From: Adiantum capillus-veneris
Taxonomy: Eukaryota; Streptophyta; Polypodiopsida; Polypodiales; Pteridaceae
NCBI GenBank assembly: GCA_014529385.2
Contig: CM043948.1
Span: forward strand, 74,858,791-74,918,790
Direction: 5' to 3'
Length of the DNA: 60,000 bases
Positions within the stretch are counted from its first letter, which is position 1, and every line of letters begins with the position of its first letter. Made by a program: the position numbers and the translations under genes. Of this stretch, positions 10,200 to 22,283 are shown piece by piece. The notes below the pieces were generated by a model. The model was not told where the DNA came from and searched no databases. It saw only the letters and a program-made list of their open reading frames with translations.

Positions 10200-11360
10200 T
10201 CTAAATTTGGGTATGTAAACCTTTTATATGATATATGAGAAATGCAAATCTCTAAAAGTATCAAATATTCCAAAAGTGAGATTAATTACAAAGGGCGTGA
10301 AGCAACTAGCTAGTGCTGAGTTACATCCGCAAGGGAGTATAGTTAATGTGAGACTCTTTTTGCTTGTTGTAGTCATTTATATACTTAGTGCATCCATTTG
10401 TTTAGTTCATGTGGTTTAGATCACCTTTTGGCACTTGTTGTTTGTCTCGGATTAAAGTAATGATAATCTCGGTTTCTTGATGTCCTCCTTTGTACAGAGA
10501 AACTAAAAATTGGACGGTGTGAGTATATATGCTTACAAAATTGAAGGAAAGAGAGGTGATTGTTACATGATCAAGTTGTGAGTGGTGCCACCGGTTATCA
10601 CAACAAAAATACGGATCGATCTTCTTCTGTATAGATTTAGATCATGATACCAACTGATCTCTTTATTTTTCAATGTTGGGCTATACATGTTGTAAGCCTT
10701 CTTGAATGTTGGCTATAGTATTTCAATAGCTTTTTAACTGGACAAAGTGAATAATTCTTTGTACGCTCTGAACACATATTGTTGAATACTTGTTTTATTT
10801 AAGAGAGAAGGGTTTGTGTCTGTTGCAGGCATTTGGCCTTTGAGAATGTCAACTACAATCTTTAGTTTGTGAAGTATTTATTTTATAAATCTTGAACAGT
10901 AATAGTGTTCAGATGGTGAATTAAGTAGTTATATGTAATGGACTACTATGTTGGAATTTCATATTAATAGTCTTCTTTGATCCCAATGTCTTATCTTCAT
11001 GGAAGTTTCGTGGTAATGACACATTAATATGCATGAAAGATCGAAAGTCTCTGTAAGTGTAGAATCCATGAATATATCTTGTTGATCGAGAAGCTGAAAT
11101 ATTCAATAACAACATTTGTCTGCTAATGGGGTAGATAATGTGAACTCATGTGTCTTTTTTGCAAGATTATGCGGTGGCCTTGAATTGTTTGAAGTGTCTC
11201 TAAGTGTAATAAAAAAAAGAGAGAGGGTGAGACATAAATGATGCCACGATTGATGACCGTGGTTAAATCTTGAAGTTGTATAGAATTGGACTCGTGAGTG
11301 TTAGTGGTCCTAATAAATACACGGCGTCTTGATGACTTCGCTAGTGTTTCTACCATAGAT
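10200..11360. other. AT-rich spacer, nothing recognised
   Basis: No open frame with a motif and no TE signature seen. Composition changes sharply to C-rich at about 11400, where the LINE begins. Confidence 0.5.
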
Positions 11361-11609
11361 AGGTCATTATCCGTCCTCTGGACGAAGTTGGCCGCTCGCT
11401 ACTGCTGCTCCCTCCCCCCCTTGTTGCGCCATTGCTAGCCCCCCCCCCCCCCCCTCCCCTGCGCTGCCCCCGCCCCCGCCCCCGCCAGCCCCTGCGCGCT
11501 GCCCCCCGCCCCCACCGCTCCTGCGTGCTTCCCCATAGCCCGCCTGCTGCCCCCCCTATTTTCGCGCTGCCCCACGGGCAGCCCGCTGCCTTCCTGCACG
11601 TTGGCATCC

Positions 11610-11645
<36 letters not shown>

Positions 11646-11744
11646 TCCTGCGTTTTGGCTTGTGTAGCACTGTCTTTTTGGGCAAGTGCTCAGTGTTCGT
11701 CTGCAGTTTCTCTCCTCCGCCCGTTCGTTTCGCCACAGCAGTAA

Positions 11745-12953
11745 ACACAGACGGAGGCTCCAGCTCCGCCACAGAGGGACTCGCCCAAAGCCCCCTCGCC
11801 CGACCTCGTTGAGCCCACCATTCGACTTGCTCTTTCGCCGACAGAGCAAGCGAGCCTTGCCGCAGAGGTAGAGCGATTGCAAGCAACTTCTATCATCTGC
11901 AAGATTCTCGACACCCGACCTAGCAGAGGAGAGCTGCGTGACCTTCTCCAAGCCTCTCTTCTCGCAGAGGTTGGCAAGATCTTGGACGTGGAGATACTCG
12001 GACGAGGCTACTACCAGATCGAGTTTGAGACCTCCGAGATGGCGTCCAAGGTCATCGCCATGAGTCCACTGACCATCCGAGCAGCACGTGCCCACTTTCG
12101 ACAGTGGAGACATGGTTTCGACCCTGCTTCAGATGTTCTAGTAGAGGAGGTAGACATCCCCATCCCTGTTTGCTTTCCGGGTTTGCGGAGGGAGTACTTA
12201 CCACTTTTATCGAGGATCAGCTCCGCCATTGGGCCTGTCCTGGAAACACCTCGCACGGTAGCCTCAGTAGCTGCCAAGGTGGCTGACATTCCCTCAGTTC
12301 GCATTTTGGTCAGAGACACTCACACGCTTCCGAAGGTTATTCTTCTGCCTCGGGTGAGTGGGGGTTGGTTTAGACAGAGTGTGGAGTATTCGGGCCTCCC
12401 GAACCAGTGCTTCATTTGTCGACAGATGGGCCATCTAGCGAAGGCCTATCCACGGAGGAGGCCTCGACCTACACCACAGCCTCAGCCCCAGCCTGCAAGG
12501 GCTGGCCAACAGACACAGACAGAGACACAACGCACACATGCAGAGCCACCGTCTGAGCCTGGGGCTCCAGCGGAGGAGGGATGGCAGCAGGCCCGTGGTA
12601 GATGACGACAGGGGCCACAACGTCATCCTGGCACTCAGCGTGGTCCTCAGGCGCCTACTCAGCAGCAGTGGGTTCCCACAGGAAACCTATTTGGTCCTCT
12701 TGAGCAGGATGAGGTCCCTGCTCCAGCCCCCACCCCAGCTTCACCCTCGACAGCCCCTCCCCCCCCCCAGAGTTCCCCCCCTCTCCCTCATCCTCCCCCT
12801 GCCTCCTGCTCCCACCGCCTCTTCCTCCCGCCCCTCTACCTCTGTCGCTCCCTCCTGCCCCTCTTCTCCACCGCTCCCCCCAGCTCCTTCTCCCCCCCCT
12901 CTTGCTTCAGTTCCATAGTCGACCTAGGAGGCAGGGCCTTCTTCGGCGTCTAG
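11745..12953 (+). pseudogene. LINE-1 ORF1: DUF4283-like RNA-binding protein with degenerate zinc knuckle
   Basis: The open frame has no early ATG. It reads through a DUF4283-type domain (GRGYYQIEFE; MSPLTIRAARAHFRQWRHGF; LPKVILLPRVSGGWFRQSVE), then a zinc knuckle C-x2-C-x4-H in which the final Cys is Tyr (CFICRQMGHLAKAYP), then a Pro/Gln-rich tail. A TGA at 12602-12604 interrupts the frame, which continues as GPQRHPGTQRGP and GNLFGPLEQDEV to a TAG at 12951. Plant L1 ORF1 proteins bind the element RNA. The lost Cys, missing ATG and internal stop indicate a dead copy. Confidence 0.75.
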
Positions 12954-13439
12954 GAGATCTCTTGGCAGCGCCTTTGCCACGAGTCGCTTAACGAGAGAGG
13001 GATAGCCTTTCTTGCGACCCCCTTTGCAGGAAAAAACATCTTCCCTTGCAGCTATCCCTTGTGGTCTGACGAGCATTCACATATGGCGCCGATGGGAATT
13101 CTTCGACTACGGCTTCACTCGCTTTCTCGGCGACCCCTCAACTGACCATGAGGCAGCTTGCTTCAGGGTCCATGTTCTGTTCCTTGCCGCTAGGGGGACA
13201 AAAGTCTTGGACTCAACAGTTGGCTTCTCCTTCCCCCTTTGTGACAGGGACCAGACAAAGTGGACTCTCGACTCAGTGTTGGGATGGTTGCACACACAGG
13301 TCCTAGAATTCTCTCACCACATAGGAGACTAGTAGTTACAGACATGCTCCAGACTTTGTGGCCATTGGCCAAGTTTGCAGTGACACCTCCACATTCAACA
13401 TGATATAGACACATTGTGGTTTACTTCTTTGCCGATACA

Positions 13440-14160
13440 TAGTGCTTGCCATGCTATGTATACATTCATGAGGACTCCTGGATAGAGGAGGTTGCTTTAC
13501 GTACGGCTCGCTCTACTTGGGCTTGGGCCAGGCACTCGATGTAGTCACGCCTATGTAGAGGACGCTCGGATGCGGATTAGTCTCCATCCGTAGGCTAGAC
13601 ACTGGTGCATAGGAGGGGACTTCAACATGTTGGAGGACCCTTCTGACACGATTGGTGGCAGCCATGCTACAATGCATGGAGTTGAGCTGGCAACTTGGGA
13701 GAGGTTTTGTATGACTCTGAGGGTTTCGGATGTTTGGAAGCACTCTGCTTTTGTGAGGCCCCCAGACAGCCTTGCCTTCTCTCGATCGAACCGCAGAGTG
13801 GGAAGAGTGAATCTATCACGGATAGATCGCATTTACACTAGTGACCACTTCAGTGACTTGGGAGGGACAGTGGGCATTCTGGCAGGGACCTCCTTCTCGG
13901 ACCATGCACCAATGATTCTCACAGTGGCAGATAGGCAGAGGAGTGGGAGCAAGATGCTTTGCATCCCAGAGAGAGTCTTGTTGGACTCAGCACTCAGAGA
14001 GCGAGTAGAGGCTCTCTGGATAGAGAGCTTGGACAGGCAGGAGTCTCCTGCTGACAGAGTGGCATGAGGCCTAGCCCAGATTAGCCGCTTTTTTCTCCAG
14101 GAGTCTCTGGCTCGTCGGGCTGCAGCGAGAGAGGAGGAGCAGCGTCTCAGACGGGGCATT
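13440..14160 (+). pseudogene. LINE-1 ORF2, endonuclease part
   Basis: Three motifs of the AP-type (exonuclease III-like) endonuclease are clear: GGDFNM at 13612-13629, SRIDRIYTS near 13815-13841, and SDHAPMILTV near 13897-13926. The N-terminal third, which should carry the first catalytic Asn and Glu, is unreadable. Stops occur in front of GGDFNM and at 14065. The region 13012-13332 has an open frame with no endonuclease likeness. A working enzyme would nick target DNA for target-primed reverse transcription. Confidence 0.7.
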
Positions 14161-14561
14161 CTTCGTTACAGAGGATGCAGGAGGAGAGGCGACATGAGTT
14201 TGCATTTCACCGACAGACATCTTAGTGGACCCAGGTGGGCGATAGAGTGACTGGTGCTTTCTTTGAGGCAGTGGGACCTCGGCACTCGCATGCCAAGGTC
14301 AGTCAGTTGAGGAGGCCAGATGGGTCAATTGCTTCTGAGCCCGAGGATATGCGTGTAGTTGCTCCTGACTTTTATCGTGAGTTACTGTCTGTAGAGTCCT
14401 AGTCAGAGCGTCAGGATGCATGCAGGGAGCAGGTTTGGGCACAGATGCCTTGTCTTCTGACTGAGGAGATGTGTCAGAGGCTTGAGCTGCCACTTTAGCT
14501 TGAAGAGCTGCACACAGCTCTTAGGGCCCTCCCCCGTGGTAGCTGTCCAGGTGAGGATGGG

Positions 14562-15790
14562 TTGACTCCCAGTTTTTTCTTGGAGTACTGGGACCTGCTT
14601 GGCCTAGATCTCTGCATTGCTTTTCAGTACATTTTGCACACAGAAGTGATGCCTGACAGCATGAGTGAGGGCCCGATCTACCTCATTCCCAAGGAGGGTG
14701 TCTCCTTGGATGAGATTCGAAAGTGGCGCCCTATCACCATCCTCAACTCAGTCTACAAAATTCTTGCCAAGGCTCTGAGTTTGAGGATTCAACCACTTCT
14801 AGAGAGCCTTATACATGGGACTCAGACAGGTTTTGTCAAGGAACGCAGTATTCTTGACAACATGTTTACTTTTTGGGAGGCCTGCCCTGGCACGGCTTCG
14901 TGGTGAGGACCTCATGATTCTTCTTCTCGACTTTGAGAAGGCATACGACAGAGTTGACTGGGACTTTCTAGAGGGCACTCTATGCAGGATGGACTTCTCA
15001 GATGCTTGGATCAAAGGGGTGTCAGCTTTGTACAGACAGGCTCATAGTCAGGTACTCTTGGCAGGAGGTAGAGGTGATCGCTTCATGCTTACATGCTCGG
15101 TCACACAGGGCTGTCCACTTGCTCCCTTCCTCTTTCTGCTCTATGCGGAGGTGATGAGCAGGTTTCTGATGTCGCAGCAGGTTGGTCCACGGGGCTTAGC
15201 ACTCCCTATTCGGGGAGATGAGCTACTGGACCTGAGTTTGCCGACGACTCAGCCTTGTACTTAGATGGCCAGGAGGCCAACGTTCATAGGTGTGAGCAGG
15301 CTCTGGAGACATTCTGTTGTGCATCGGGCGCACTGATCAACTGGAGAAAGACAGTGGATTTCTCGGTTGGTAGTGCTCTTGTGCCCGATTGGATACCAAG
15401 AGAGGGTTTTAGGTGGATTCCCCCAGGGACTGCAGTTCGTTACTTGGGCTGTCAGGTGGGTTTGGACTTGTCTCCCAAGCAGCAGATTTCTCCCCTTGTC
15501 TTGTCTATCAAGAGAAAGTTGTTACATTGGAGCTCAGCACGACTTTCTTTGGCTGGCAGAGTAGTAGTTGCCAACCAGGTGTTGTTGGCGACTATGTGGT
15601 ACATCACTTCTTGCTGGATATTCTAGAGTTCTTGTATCAGCGAGGTAGAGAGGCTGATCAGGAATTTCCTTTGGTCAGGACGTGACACTCAGATAGCCCG
15701 AGCCAAAGTGGCTTGGCAGGTCATCACTCTTCCTTGTTCATAGGGAGGGCTTGGGATCATTATATTTCTGCTAGTCTGCTGGCTCAGTTT
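14562..15790 (+). pseudogene. LINE-1 ORF2, reverse transcriptase part
   Basis: RT blocks occur in order: IYLIPKEG, RKWRPITILNSVYKILAKAL, TQTGFVKERSILDN, LLLDFEKAYDRVDW, TQGCPLAPFLFLLYAE, and the catalytic FADD box at 15237-15248. After it come INWRKT, YLGCQVG and LSLAGRVVVANQV. Three frames are needed: one shift falls near 14880 between the ILDN and DFEKAYD blocks, and another just before FADD. The frame ends at 15624-15626. Faint L1 similarity continues to ~15790. Confidence 0.8.
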
Positions 15791-15799
15791 ATCAAAATG

Positions 15800-17150
15800 T
15801 GAATTTTACTAGAAAATCAATGTAGAGAATGGGTCATAGCTTCCTGAACATAGGCTTCTCATTTTTTAAAAGCATAACAACACCTTTAGAACTACCTATG
15901 CTGGCTATGTAGCACTTTAGAGGTCACTAAGATGTGTTTCAAGGTGATCTAATGTCAATTCTATGAAAATTGACAAAAAACAAGATAAGTTTGTTTGGCT
16001 TGGGTTAGGTTTGCAAATGTTATTCAAACCAAACTCTGAAAATAGAATCAATAGACAAATAATTTCAAGTTTTTTTAAGGTCATAAGTTGAATTTTTGAC
16101 TATAGAACACTTTAGAACGTCATTGACATCCCAAGTAGTTATGCACTTTTTTGTACTTAATTATATGTTCAAAAGAAAATTTTTGGGCCTGCAGCAACCA
16201 TAGACTTTGGTCACGAACTCATTGGTGTTTACGGGAAAAATAGGCTCGTTGTCTAGAGATTTTTGTAACTTGTCTAAAATGGGGTTCACTAGAAAATATG
16301 TTGTTTTTGGTCAAATTGAACATCCATCTAAATATTGAATAGTTTTAAAAAATCTTTTTATAACCTTAGATACATGCACAATCCCTTCCATCCCATCACA
16401 ACTTCTAGCAAGCTACACAAAGCAGCCACGATCATGACATGTGAAACCCTACAACGACTCAAGTTTCTATTTTCTCGATTTCTCCTAATTAGGTCTTCAC
16501 AATCATCATAGTCATTGCCGATATATTCATTCTAGCTATCCTTGTGATCATCTTGCTTTGTGTGAGTCCCAATCACCATCATCCCTATGGCTATGATCCC
16601 TTGTATATTTGGAGAAAGGCCATCCCTTAGTATATGGTAAACAGCCATGTGGGGGATAACCCAAATCTCCCTTGTCGGAGCTATGTGGATCTTGTAATCA
16701 ACACGTTCCAATTGAAGGCATTCCAGATAGAAATCCCAGCAAGAAATTCTTGTGCTTTTATCAAGGCACCACATTTGGACTATGCTCCTAAACATGTGTC
16801 TCTCTCATGCAACCTGCTATTGTGGAGCTTCATCTGTATTCTATTGATGATGCAAATACTTCTTTTGAGCATAGACTTTTAGTTTGGTCCAAATAGAAAA
16901 CCTTGTTTTGTTTAATTCCTCATCAAGCTTTTCTTGTACAGTGAGCAGAACCTCATCCCAAGCCTGCGCCACTCCTCTTGTGGGCACAATATAGGCCGTA
17001 GTGGATTCATATCTTCAAAGATATTCTTACATAATACACAAATTGAGAACCAAAATGTCTTAACAATTTGGTCTAACAAGCTAATTTTAACAAATATTTT
17101 ATAACAATTGATATAATTATTATCAAAACCTATTTTCGACTACGTGAAGA
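15800..17150. other. AT-rich spacer, nothing recognised
   Basis: Only short frames without motifs on either strand. It ends at the first, interrupted unit of the hairpin array. Confidence 0.5.
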
Positions 17151-17193
17151 GCCCAAAATATCCAAAATTTTGAAAACAAATGAGGGCAAGAGC

Positions 17194-17278
17194 TGTTAGG
17201 AAATAAGACATAGCTAAATAGATATTTATGTAGCTTACTTAATGGAGAGAGACAGATTTTCACACACGAGAGATCATA

Positions 17279-17333
<55 letters not shown>

Positions 17334-17971
17334 ACAATATACATGGTTCACCCAATGTGGGCTACATCCATGGGAAAGAAGCCACTCAATGGATTTAGTA
17401 CTTTAAACAATAAGTAGGTTACAAAGGGATTATACCCTTAATAGAGCTCCCGCCTTGCTTCACTCTCACCACCTCACACCCACCTCGTTGCATCAACTTC
17501 ACACTTCAAAATGTGTGCAAAATGGTCTCCTTTTATAGGCCAAAAGGGCTGTCCTCTCTCATGAGAGGCAGCCGCGTGTAGCCGCCCTGATGTAGACAAG
17601 TCCAAATGGACTCTCCAATCCATCCATGTGTGGCCGCCCTTGAGAAGACAAGTCCGCCTTTGAAATCGGCCACCACCAGCCATTGAATTCGGCCATCGTC
17701 CACGGGCCATTGAATTTCGACCATCGGCCAACATCCATTGACTACCAATCACCAGCCAACCGGCCAAACGACTGGCCGTTTTTTGACCACTTTTCGGCCG
17801 CTGTCTGGCCATAATATTTTGGCGAAGCTCGAGACTGGTCGTTAAAATTTTGGTTTCCGGCGAGTGATTTTTCTTCATGCACGATGGCTTCTCCTCATAA
17901 TGGGGGCCTTACAAATGTGCATTTTTAATACAAAAAATTACAAGGGGGTAAATCAGGCTCCATACTTAGCA
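17194..17971 (-). repeat. copia-1 3' LTR
   Basis: TGTTAGGAAATAAGACATAG to CATACTTAGCA; it aligns throughout with 22159-22937. An (AG)26 microsatellite at 17281-17332 lies in it, against only ~17 units in the partner LTR. Confidence 0.92.
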
Positions 17972-17990
17972 ATCTCTCACTTGGAGATTG
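17972..17990 (-). promoter_or_regulatory. copia-1 polypurine tract
   Basis: Read on the minus strand, the bases next to the 3' LTR are CTCCAAGTGAGAGAT, matching the AAGTGGGAGAT tract typical of plant copia elements. The same position in copia-2 has AAGTGGGAGAT. Confidence 0.75.
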
Positions 17991-18031
17991 ATCTCCAAAC
18001 CAAATCTGTGACTGCTTTCCATCCTGGATTC

Positions 18032-19501
18032 TTATCCTTGAATGTCGATTAAAGATGAGCAGAAGCTCAACGTCTCCTTGTTGACCACCTTTGTAAACAT
18101 GTCTGCAGGATTTTCACTTGTATGCACCTTTCCTAGCTTTAGCCGTCCCTCTTCCAAAATTTTGTGTATGAAGTGATATCTCACCTCAATGTGCTTTGTC
18201 CTTGAATGAAAGGCTGAGTTCTTTGCAATATGGATAGCACTTTGACTATCACTGTACAAGACACAATTGTCTTGTTTGAATCCAAGCTCTTCTAAGAATA
18301 TGTGAAGCTACATAATTTCTTTGCTTGTCTCTGTCATTGCTACATACTCTGCTTCCGTGGTAGAAAGTGAGACCACTTTCTGCAACTTTGAAGCCCAAGC
18401 TTACTGCTGTCCTCCAACCGTGAAGACATAACCTGTAGTGCTCCTTCGAGTATCTTTGTCACCTGCCATATCTGCATCAGCATACCCTTGAAGAAAAATA
18501 TCAGTTCCTCCAAAATACAAAGAATTTGGTGTTGTCCCTTTAAGATACCTAAGTATCCATTTCACAGCTTGCCAGTGCTGTTTGCCTGGGTTGTCCATGA
18601 ACCTACTTACAACTCCCACTGCATGTGCAATGTCTGGCCTTGTCCAGACCATAGCATACATAAGAGAACCTACCACTGCAGCATATGGAACTTTAGACAT
18701 ATAGGCTATCTCCTCTTGTGTCTTTGGACACATATCCTTGGTTAGTAAAAGTGACCAGCCAAAGGTGTACAAACCATTTTTGAATTTTGCATTGTAAACC
18801 TTTCTAGTACCTTCTTGATGTAATCCTCTTGAGATAGCTTTATTGTATTCTTTGTCTTGTCCCTTGATATCTTCATACCAATTATCTTCTTTGCAACACC
18901 TCAATCTTTAGACAGCTCCTCTTCTAGGTCTTTGATGTCTTGCATGCTAGCACTTGCAATCAACGTGTCATCAACACACAACATTAGGATGATTAACTTC
19001 CCATCTCCCAAATTTTTTGTATAGACGCAGTGATCTGAGTTGCATCTTGTGAATCCATAATCCAAAATCCATTGATCGAACTTTAAGTACCATTGTCTTG
19101 ATGCTTGCTTTAAACTGTACAAGCTCTTCTTTAATCTGCAAATTATTTTCTCCTTACCTTTTACTTCATACCCCTTTGGTTGAAGCATGTAAGTTTCCTC
19201 CTCTAAGTCACCGTGAGGGAATGCCGTATTTACATCCATTTGCTAAAGATTTAAATCATGAGCAGCCATAAAGCTTAAGACAAAGCCTAATTGAGTTCAT
19301 TTTTACAACAAGAGAAAATATTTCATTGAAGTCAATACCTTTCTTTTGAGAAAACCCTTTTACCACAAGCGTAGACTTGTATCTTTTCTTCCCACCTTCT
19401 TCTTCCTTCATCTTGTACTCCCATTTGTTCTGAAGTACCCACTTACTTTTAGGCAACTCAACCAACTCTATGTTTTTCTTCCCACCTTCTTCTTCCTTCA
19501 T
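18032..19501 (-). pseudogene. copia-1 reverse transcriptase and RNase H
   Basis: Minus-strand RT blocks are DVNTAFPHGDLEEETYMLQP, LKKSLYSLKQASRQWYLKFD and the catalytic box as LCVDDTL (Tyr replaced by Cys). RNase H follows with VGSLMYAMV, WILRYLKGTT and GYADADMAGDKDTRRSTTGY, then SDSQSAIHIAKN, SRTKHIEVRYHFI and ENPADMFTK. Breaks include frameshifts near 19245 and 18900, a TAA at 18401-18403 and further stops towards 18315. As in other copia elements, RT/RNase H would copy the RNA within the particle; this copy cannot make the protein. Confidence 0.9.
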
Positions 19502-19712
19502 CTTGTAGTCCCATTTGTTCTGAAGTACCCACTTACTTTAAGGAAACTCCCACTTACTTTTAGGCAACTCAACCAAATCCATGTTTGGTTGCGATGTAAT
19601 GAGTCCATCTCCACTTGCATGCTCTTTATCTCCACTTGTATGCTCTTTAACCAACTCCATGTTTGATTGCGATGTAACGAGTCCATCTCCACTTGCATGC
19701 TCTTTATCCATT
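19383..19712. repeat. Nested tandem duplications in the copia-1 integrase-RT linker
   Basis: One ~88-base unit (TTCTTCCCACCTTCTTCTTC ... ACCCACTTACTTT) occurs at ~19385 and ~19473. A second unit (CCATGTTTGNTTGCGATGTA ... GCATGCTCTTTATC) occurs at ~19578 and ~19657, and part of it a third time near 19631. Copia-2 has only one copy of each, so they arose in copia-1. Confidence 0.8.
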
Positions 19713-20657
19713 CTTCTTTGGATTCGTGTTGCATAGCTTCCTCGTATGATTCAGGCTCTCCAGAATCTGAGATTAAGTGATGGTTGAAAGAAGGAAAAAA
19801 CCCTTTTGGAGGTTTACTTGCTCTTATAGATCTTTGGGGAATAGGTTGAGGCTCCTCATTTGGTTGGCGTTGTTGTACATTGTCACCATTTGCACTCCTT
19901 AAGTCTTCATCGTCCTCAAGCTCCATGTACTCATCACCTGTTTCTCTTGTTTGTTTTCTTTCCAAGTAATCTTTGTACATATTTTTTTCATTAAATATTA
20001 CATCCCTACTCCTAAAGATTTTACCATCTTCAGGATTCCATTGACGATACCCAAAGTCACCTTCTCCATAGCCGATAAAGAAACACTTTTTGGACTTTGC
20101 ATCTAGCTTTGACCTTAGGCTTCTATCTATGTGCATGAAAGCCTCGCACCCAAACACTTTGATAAATGAATAGTTCACTGATTTACCTATCCGCACCTCC
20201 TCTGGAACTTTCCCATCCAATGCCATTGAGGGTGACCGGTTGATTAAGTACACAAACGTACTTACTGCTTTTCCCCAAAGCTCAAGCGGTAGGCCTGCAT
20301 ATAGTCGCATACTTTGTGCTCGCTCCATGATTGTTATGTTCATCCTTTTGGAAATTCCAGTTTGTTGAGGTGTCCTTAGGGTTTTCCTTTGCCTTCGAAT
20401 GCCATTGCTAGCACAAAAGCTTTCAAAAGCTTGGCTGCAATACTCCCCTCCATTGTCGGATCTGAGGCATTTAACCTTGGTACCTGTTTCATTCTCCACA
20501 ACGGATTCCACCTTTGAAATATGGAAAACACATCGGATTTATTCTTCATAACATAAACCCATGTTTTTCTAGTTGCATCATCTATGAATGTTACATAGTA
20601 CAATGAGCCACCAAGGGATGGTGTACTTGCAGGACCCCAAACATCAAAATGAACCAA
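19713..20657 (-). pseudogene. copia-1 integrase
   Basis: DDE integrase core in two overlapping frames: HFDVWGPASTPSLGG (first Asp), LRSDNGGEYCSQAFESFC (second Asp), then the TPQQTGISKRMNITIMERA region with the Glu-box neighbourhood (MERA). After the core come the copia-typical KVFGCEAF, KKCFFIGYGEGDFGYR and RDVIFNE motifs. A frameshift near 20500 separates the first Asp from the rest. It would insert the cDNA; 5-bp target-site duplications fit this class. Confidence 0.88.
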
Positions 20658-20733
20658 TTCAAGTTTTTATTTTTTCTTTCATTTCCTGATTTTTGAAATT
20701 TTACCCTCTTTTTTTTTATTATAAACACAATCT

Positions 20734-21237
20734 TTACATAACTCTAAGCCCACTTCTTTCAAACTTGGTAGAAGCTTCTTTGATTGAAGGATCTGCATTC
20801 CTTTTGGCACTCATATGCCCAAGCCGATAGTGCCACACCGTACTGTCGACTTCTATAGCTATTGCACAAGTTGAAGATTGCGTACTGACAATACACAAGT
20901 AAAGTTTATCGACCTTTTCTCCCTTGGAAACCACCAAAGATCCCTTTGAGATCTTCCATCGTTTGTTTTCGAATGCAATGTTTTGACCTTCATCGTCCAA
21001 TTGTCCTATAGAGATCAATTTTTTGTGAAGAGATGGAACATGCCTAATGTCTTTAAGCTTCCATTCATTTTTGTTAGCAATTTTGACACAAACTATACCT
21101 TTGCGGACAATTTCACAAGCTTCCTCATCTCCCAAGTATACATACCCAAAATTACCTTTGATGTAATCTTGGAAATGTTGCTTGTGTGATGTCGCATGGA
21201 ATGAAGCCCCAGAATCTACTATCCAGGAATTAGACAC
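20734..21237 (-). pseudogene. copia-1 protease and pre-integrase domain
   Basis: WIVDSGASFHAT carries the retroviral-type aspartic protease D-S/T-G triad. HVPSLHKKLISIGQLDDEG follows, and HYRLGHMS marks the GAG-pre-integrase zinc domain, whose downstream part is disrupted. The frame runs 167 codons before stopping. Confidence 0.88.
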
Positions 21238-21264
21238 ATTGTCTGATAAGAGAATTAGAGCATC

Positions 21265-22085
21265 TTACTCTACTTTACCTGCCACATTGGCCTCCAATGT
21301 TGGCTTGTTGTCTTGAGACTCCGGCTCCTTCTTCTTCTTGGACCAACAATCCTTCTTGACATGGCCCTTCTTACCACAGTTCCAACATTCAAGAACTGAC
21401 TTTGTGTGTGACTTGATCCGCTTTGAGCAATCGCGACCCTTTTGGTTTTTGAACCTCTCCATAGGCCTTCCTCTTGTTTCCACTGGCAATGCAACACTTG
21501 ATGATTCCCCTGTGCTTCTCCTTTGCATTTCCTTGCTTAGGAGAACACCCACAACATCATTAAACTTAAGAGTATTTGTGCCAGACATAGAATTACTTAC
21601 AACCATCACAAGGGTGTCCGAACTATTTGGTAGAGATGATAGTATAAGGAGAGCTTGCACTTCATCATCAAAATTGATTTTCACCAATTGAAGTTTACTT
21701 ATGTTGGTGTTAAAGTCATGTAGGTATTCTGTAACTTAACCATTCTTTGCCATCGTTAGATTGAACAAGCGCTTTATGAGAAATACCTTATTGGATGCCA
21801 ACGGTTTCTTGTAGAGGCTATCAAGTGACTTCATCAAGTTCTCCGTGGTATTCATCTCCGAAATGTTTAAGGTTATCGTTGACGGCAAGCTTAGCCAGAT
21901 TGTTCCTAATTCCTTTCAGTCAAGAACAATCCATGCTTCATTTGCCATTGTCACGGCTTCTTTGCAAGACCGCCTAGTGGAAAATAAAGGTCCTTCTGGT
22001 AGAGATGGTCTTCAATCTACATCTTCAAATGTTGGTAGTTCTTACCGTTGAACTTCTCGATCTTGAGCTTCCCTTCCTCCGCCAT
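21265..22085 (-). pseudogene. copia-1 gag
   Basis: An ATG at 22085 opens MAEEGKLKIEKFNGKNYQ, the usual copia gag start, but the next 400 bases hold many stops. The downstream part (21265-21687) is open and contains DEVQALLILSSLP, FNDVVGVLLSKEMQRRS and an intact zinc knuckle CWNCGKKGHVKKDC. Gag would package the element RNA. Confidence 0.88.
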
Positions 22086-22142
22086 TACTCCCACTCAATT
22101 CAGGGAATCCTTTCCTTGAGATAATTTAGCTACGAGTACACC

Positions 22143-22157
22143 TTGCTCTGATACCAG
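22143..22157 (-). promoter_or_regulatory. copia-1 primer-binding site (initiator Met tRNA)
   Basis: On the minus strand, TGGTATCAGAGCAAGG begins two bases after the 5' LTR. TGGTATCAGAGC is the standard initiator methionine tRNA complement in plant copia and many gypsy elements. Confidence 0.9.
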
Positions 22158-22158
22158 T

Positions 22159-22243
22159 TGTTAGGAAATAAGACGTAGCTAAATATATTTTTGAGTAGCT
22201 TACTTAATGGAGAGAGACACATTTTCACACACAAGAGATCATA

Positions 22244-22283
<40 letters not shown>

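Larger units (their letters stand above)
11365..15790 (+). mobile_element. L1-type LINE, decayed and 3' truncated (LINE-1)
   Basis: Non-LTR retrotransposon with the L1 order on the + strand: a C-rich 5' region (11400-11745, C runs at 11440-11454 and 11611-11643), ORF1 (11745-12953), endonuclease (to ~14067), then reverse transcriptase (14562-15626). Stops and frameshifts interrupt both ORFs. Sequence resembling the post-RT region fades out by ~15790 with no Cys/His C-terminal domain and no poly-A, so the 3' end has been lost. No target-site duplication could be identified, and the 5' end is placed only by the change in composition. Confidence 0.8.

Noticed and set aside
11350-12113. Minus-strand frames of 178 and 185 codons over the C-rich region
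   Set aside because: Antisense shadows of the LINE-1 5' region and ORF1. The Gly/Arg-rich sequence comes from C runs, and the + strand carries the real motifs.
13012-13332. 106-codon frame considered as the LINE-1 endonuclease N-terminus
   Set aside because: It lacks the expected WNxRG and QET-type motifs and does not connect in frame to the clear GGDFNM block, so it was not annotated as such.
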